Positions 60,101 to 64,000 of a DNA stretch of 64,000 nucleotides are shown here, in pieces. Both the position numbers and the translations under genes were made by a program. Below the pieces are notes generated by a model. The model was not told the DNA's origin. It saw only the letters and a list, made by a program, of their open reading frames with translations, and searched no databases. Origin of the DNA: Struthio camelus (lineage: Eukaryota; Chordata; Aves; Struthioniformes; Struthionidae). How positions within the stretch are numbered: the first letter of the stretch is position 1; every line of letters starts with the position of its first letter. The DNA is taken from assembly GCF_040807025.1 (NCBI RefSeq), contig NC_090968.1:6871906-6935905 (forward strand). The letters are read 5' to 3'.

Positions 60101-61772
60101 AAACATTGTAGTATTTGCAGTCATCGCTTTATTCATTTTGTTTTATATTTGGCCTCAGTCACACTGCAAACAAAAGGTTTCAGTAGCCACGAAGCATGTG
60201 AGGCTGGAGGGCACCTGTAGTAGGAAGGTTTTTTATGCTGTTTTAGCAAACCTAAGATATGAAGGCGGTCTTATATTTAAAAGCATAGAGTGCAAAAGAA
60301 AGGGGAAAGCTGAATAAATGAAGATTGTCTGTTTACTTCAGGGTTGTTTGTTTGTCTTTTAGCCTCTGTGTTTCTAAACACAGCTTGTGGTTGGTGGACT
60401 GGTCTCCTCACAAGGCAGTGCTGTGGTCAGAGCTGTCAGTGCTGAGCATCATAGCAGGACTCTAACAGTGTCAGCTCTTCTGTTGAATAACTAGTTGTGC
60501 GTTGGGGCAATTACAGCCTGCTGGGGGCGCTTTTGCTTGATGCCCCTTCCAAGGGACCCCAGACTGGCTCAGTGTTCTTTTTTGCCCATGTGAAGAAAGG
60601 TTTTGATGAAAAGGCTAACAAGAGAAATCCAATCTGATCACCTTCTGCCTGGCTGCGGGGAGGGGAGTTCTCTGGCAGAGCTTGGCGTGTACCACCCCCC
60701 TTTTTTTGCCAGGTAAGCATGGCCTACCTCCTGGAGACACCGTAACAGCTGTGGAGCATGTCATCAACAAGTGTCCAAGCCTGGAATTTGTGGGGCTGAT
60801 GACAATTGGCAGCATTGGGCATGACCTTAGTAAGGGGCCAAATCCTGACTTCCAGGTAAGAGTTTCTAGAAGAAAGCTATGTACACAGGGTGCATCAGGC
60901 AGAATAATTGGGTCTGTATTCTTTGTCTGTCATGCTGGTGTGATAGTCAGATGCGTTCAGAAGATGTGTAGACTTGTAAGTATATGTATTGTCAATAATG
61001 TAGACTGTACTGGGAAACCTCCAGGCATTCTCACAGTGCTGTAGAGCAAACATCAGCAGGAAGTGTGGGGATTTCCCACTCTGTGTAAAGAAGACTTCAA
61101 AGAAAGGCAGAAATCGTGGTCTGTGAAACCTTGATAATGAATTGCTGTGGTTGTCGTAGAATGTGCAATCCTCTCTTCTTTGCTCCCTTCTTCTAGATGC
61201 TGCTGTCTTTGCGGCAAGAAGTGTGTGAAAAGCTGAACCTCCCCATTGAGAAGGTGGAGCTGAGTATGGGCATGTCCACAGACTTCCAGCATGCAGTAAG
61301 TCTGGTTTTCCTCTGCCACCCTTTCTCTCAGGAGCCAAATTGCCATCACCAGCAGCAGGCACCCAAAAGTGCAGCCCAGGCATCATCTGGACAGGCCTTG
61401 TAGGCCTCCCTTTGGATGGAGATCCTGATGGTGCTGTTCTGTGAAAAACAGCTCTCCTGGCCCTGAGATACAGTTCTGGGGATCAAAATAGGCCCTTGTT
61501 GTAGCTGCAGTTGGCAAATACATGGGCAACTGTCCCTCTGTGACGTGGCGAGCATTTAGATTTTTTGGGGGGCAATGTTGGCAGGTGGGTGGTAGCCACA
61601 TATTGAACTCTGTCTTTCTGTCTGCTCTTCGTAGATAGAGGTTGGATCCACAAACGTCAGGATTGGAAGCACAATTTTTGGAGAGCGGGATTATTCCAAC
61701 AAAGCAGATGGTGGCAAGGCCCTTGCTGAAACTGAAGGTGAAATGGAGGCCTTGACAATGCAGGGTCATTAA
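57153..61772 (+). CDS. PLPBP: PLPBP (PROSC), pyridoxal-phosphate homeostasis protein (8 coding exons)
   Basis: Coding exons: 57153-57248, 57821-57928, 58190-58225, 58837-58912, 59761-59895, 60713-60855, 61197-61295, 61635-61772. All are GT-AG with matching phases, giving 276 aa (human 275). The start MWRAG matches the human N terminus. The YggS/PROSC family is a fold-type III alanine-racemase-like TIM barrel that binds PLP and buffers or delivers it to apo-enzymes; no catalytic activity is known. Visible features: PLP-linked Lys46 in [19 protein letters not shown] at the exon 2-3 junction, HFIGHLQ at 91-97, MLETVDS, QVNTSGE, GLMTIG at 178-183, SMGMS at 221-225 and the phosphate-binding [13 protein letters not shown] at 235-247. 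The last ~25 residues are acidic and unlike the human tail. In human the next gene is ADGRA2; it is not visible before the window ends. Confidence 0.97.
57340..57660. repeat. 45-bp minisatellite in PLPBP intron 1
   Basis: Three nearly perfect 45-bp units (GAGACCATGGAGACAGGTCC followed by a CATCATAGAGACAG block) between about 57475 and 57610, flanked by degenerate units with the CATAGAGA core. Confidence 0.85.
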
Positions 61773-61882
61773 ACGGGAAAAAAGTGGCCTCGACAGAGGA
61801 CAGATGATGGGAGACCCGACTATGCATTCTTACCTCCCTCCATGTCGGCACCCGATCATGATGGTGAGAGGAAATTCCTCAT

Positions 61883-61888
61883 AATAAA
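61883..61888 (+). terminator. Proximal PLPBP polyadenylation signal
   Basis: AATAAA 111 bp after the stop codon; it would give a very short 3' UTR. Confidence 0.4.
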
Positions 61889-62635
61889 ACAGAGGCCAGA
61901 AATGCCTCGTGATGTATTGTGATTATAGAGTACCCATAGAAACTGGAATTTTTATAACCAGCAAACGGTAAGAAAAATTGTAGTTGAAAGTGACTAGTAT
62001 CTTAGCTACTCCAGGCTCATTAAGAACAATTATTTTTGGAAAACTAAGGTGAAAAAATAATTATTTATAAGAATGGAGTTGCTAATGAGCAAGATGTATC
62101 CACAGCAGTGTCAGTGATTGTTTTCACTGAGGAGTAAATTCTTCATTAACAAGTTTTAATCTTGCCAGAGACCTATAAATGTTTCCTTTCCTCAAGTGAA
62201 AGTTTGGCACATGATCACAACTGAGCAGTGCTTAAATAGAAGCTACACGACAGAGACACCCTGTAACACTTACTGGCACTGAGTGGTACTGAAGAGACTA
62301 TATATGTTTAAACTGAGGATGAATAACAAGCACATGAGGATGGATAAAGAACAGTTGCCAGTGTGAGTTCATGGCGTAACGTTTTGGATGCAGTTTGCAA
62401 GTGTGGGAGTGTCTTTTCAGCTGAAGTTTGTTCTTTTCAGACTGACACTGCTAACTTTTACTGTTGGTGACATGTCTCCTCATATCTTCTGGGATGCTTT
62501 CAACATTTCCCATTCCCTCTTGTGAAGCGCTGTTGGGAGTTATTTTCATCCTGTGTAGTCCACTAGTTCTTGATGCTGTAAGTTCTTTTTGGTCAGAGCG
62601 GGGCTGTTCTTCAAGGCTCCTTGGTCTACCTTTGG

Positions 62636-62812
62636 CTTGCTGTTTTTTTTCCCAAGCAAGTCGCTTAACCATTTGGTGCCTCTGCTACCCCATCTACATC
62701 TGTATGAGGATAATAATACTCGCTTGTCTCACAGGAGAGCAGTGAGGTTTGCTTGTTTGCTAGAGGCCCTTAGGAGAAAAGTCATTCAGAAAGTAAAGTA
62801 TTATTACTCCAC
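62636..62812 (+). mobile_element. MIR-type CORE-SINE relic
   Basis: The segment contains the characteristic order of the MIR core: AAGTCGCTTAACC, then GTGCCTCTG, CCCCATCTACATCTG, GAGGATAATAATAC, CTCACAGGAGAG, GTGAGG, and the amniote tail AAAGTATTATTA. The order and spacing fit the amniote MIR consensus on the + strand. It is diverged and lacks the tRNA-like head, which is expected for an old insertion. Confidence 0.75.
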
Positions 62813-63379
62813 TGTGTTCTAGGTTCCTGAAAAAATCCTTTCACCACCAACAGTTTCTAGACTATGTCTTAATACATTTAAGTGCTGGTCTAGCTTTTTC
62901 TTTTCCTGAAAGAGGGCAACAGGACTCTTCCATTGCAGTAGCTGTTTCATTAAGATGTGAGTGGAAGCTCCTGTATTCTGTCATGTGCTATTTGGCTGAT
63001 GGTAGCCACATCACATCTCTTGTTACGTGCATTACAACTATGTGTTCTGGGCTCTTGTGTGTTGCTAAGAGGAGGAGACACTGGTTGCCAGCAGAAACAC
63101 CCTTCCCTGGCTTCTCTGTATGTGTGTGTGTGCGTGGTTAAACCTAGCTGTTGGTTTTACTTTCTGACTCTAAATGCTGAATGTAAATAAAAAGAGTAAA
63201 TTCTAACACCAAGCTGTCAAAACTACATGCTTTAAAAGGAACATGAAGTCTGAGCTGCCCTTCTCAGAGCTGCACCATGTGTTGTTTCATAGTCTATTAA
63301 TAAAAAGTAGTGAATTTGAATACCATCTGTGCCAACCATAAAGCTATTAAAGATGTTATTTTTATGTTCTAGCGTTGTG

Positions 63380-63385
63380 AATAAA
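63380..63385 (+). terminator. Distal PLPBP polyadenylation signal
   Basis: AATAAA followed within about 15 bp by the GT-rich GAGTTGTTGTCG stretch. It would give a 3' UTR of about 1.6 kb. Confidence 0.4.
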
Positions 63386-63395
63386 CGGCCTGAGA

Positions 63396-64000
63396 GTTGT
63401 TGTCGAAGATGTTTCCCTAACCTGGAGTTACTGTTTAGTGAGACTTGTTACTCTTGGGGTGGAGGAAAGGAGGTTGATTTGAAAGACAGCTGAAACACCG
63501 CTGTCAAAGAAAGTGGAGCTTTCTTTGATCAGAAGGGGAAAAAAAACACCGAGATGTCGGATGGAGTTAGATACTTCTGGAAAAGCCCTCTGGGTGGCAC
63601 TGCTCCCCAGGCCTAGGGCTGCATTTCCAGCCCTCTGAAGGAGGGCTTGCAGAGGGCAAGTACAGATCAATAATTAGTCTTGCAAATAACTGTCTTTATT
63701 TTTGATTTGAAGGCTGAGGTTGATCCCTTCCTTTTCCAGTTTATACCCCGACAATTATTTAAGCACCTGTGAAACAAACTAACCACAGATTTTTGTGTTT
63801 GGAAATTTCATAACATGGGAAGTAATGCTTTGCTTTGCTTTGCTTTGTTTTGTTCTGTTTTAAAAAAAAAAAAAAAAAAAAGGTGAGGAGGAGTCGGGAC
63901 ACCCGTTCCTCTATCTAAGCTTGATTCAAATGTGTAAAGAGTTCCAGTGTTTGTTTGCCAAAGAAACACCATTTGTAAAAGTTGGCTAGAGCTCTCCATA
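63396..64000. other. Sequence downstream of PLPBP
   Basis: Apart from the CTTTG/poly-A simple repeat, nothing is recognised. In human, ADGRA2 is the next gene in the same orientation; no part of it is visible here. Confidence 0.5.
63829..63881. repeat. CTTTG pentamer plus 20-A run
   Basis: Four to five TTTGC/TTTGT pentamers run directly into a poly-A tract at 63862-63881. It looks like a simple-sequence locus; no body of a retrotransposon is seen 5' of it. Confidence 0.8.

Larger units (their letters stand above)
61773..63395 (+). other. PLPBP 3' UTR and its alternative ends
   Basis: AT-rich sequence after the TAA at 61770-61772. AATAAA occurs at 61883-61888 (a short form), at 63186-63191, about 63301, and at 63380-63385, the last followed by a GT-rich stretch. 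Which is used cannot be decided by eye. A MIR relic is included. Confidence 0.45.

Overview
The window is vertebrate nuclear DNA. Three multi-exon protein-coding genes lie on the + strand in the order ZNF703 (26.2-28.2 kb), ERLIN2 (41.9-53.5 kb) and PLPBP (57.2-61.8 kb). This is the order and orientation of the human 8p11.23 block, so the locus is orthologous. Very high GC and CpG density, short introns, near absence of interspersed repeats, abundant GC-rich minisatellites and sauropsid-type protein tails point to a bird (probably a microchromosome) or another archosaur. The species cannot be named from the sequence alone. No virus, plasmid, CRISPR, bacterial operon or RNA gene was seen.

Layout. 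1-26.2 kb: an intergenic desert upstream of ZNF703. GC- and CpG-rich DNA alternates with sharply bounded AT-richer islands of 0.1-0.8 kb, dense in homeodomain-type TAAT cores, E-boxes and other sites. They look like conserved non-coding enhancers of a developmental regulator, but conservation could not be tested here. Three minisatellites lie in the desert (10.5, 17.1-17.5 and 24.9-25.7 kb), and a CCGAG-type pentamer array abuts the ZNF703 promoter. 26.2-28.9 kb: ZNF703, two coding exons, 530 aa, followed by a 3' UTR with a good poly(A) signal. 28.9-41.9 kb: a second regulatory-looking interval with AT-rich islands, three diverged copies of one ~100-bp unknown element (35.6, 38.4, 39.1 kb), a second pentamer array, a large CCAT-type tetranucleotide array, and a ~125-bp tandem repeat just before ERLIN2. 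41.5-56.4 kb: ERLIN2, 11 coding exons, 342 aa, with a long 3' UTR. 56.4-63.4 kb: PLPBP, 8 coding exons, 276 aa, with a classic TATA-less CpG-island promoter. Two MIR-type CORE-SINE relics are visible, one in ERLIN2 intron 9 and one downstream of PLPBP. The last ~600 bp hold nothing recognisable.

The genes do not form a pathway. ZNF703 encodes a NET-family transcriptional co-repressor under developmental control. ERLIN2 (ER-membrane prohibitin-domain protein for IP3-receptor degradation and sterol control) and PLPBP (pyridoxal-phosphate carrier) are housekeeping neighbours. Candidate CTCF motifs at the start of ERLIN2 could separate the regulatory desert from the housekeeping pair. All three coding models have consensus GT-AG splice sites and compatible phases, with no frameshift. 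I found no convincing undescribed system; the best novelty candidates are the three-copy ~100-bp element and the AT-rich islands.
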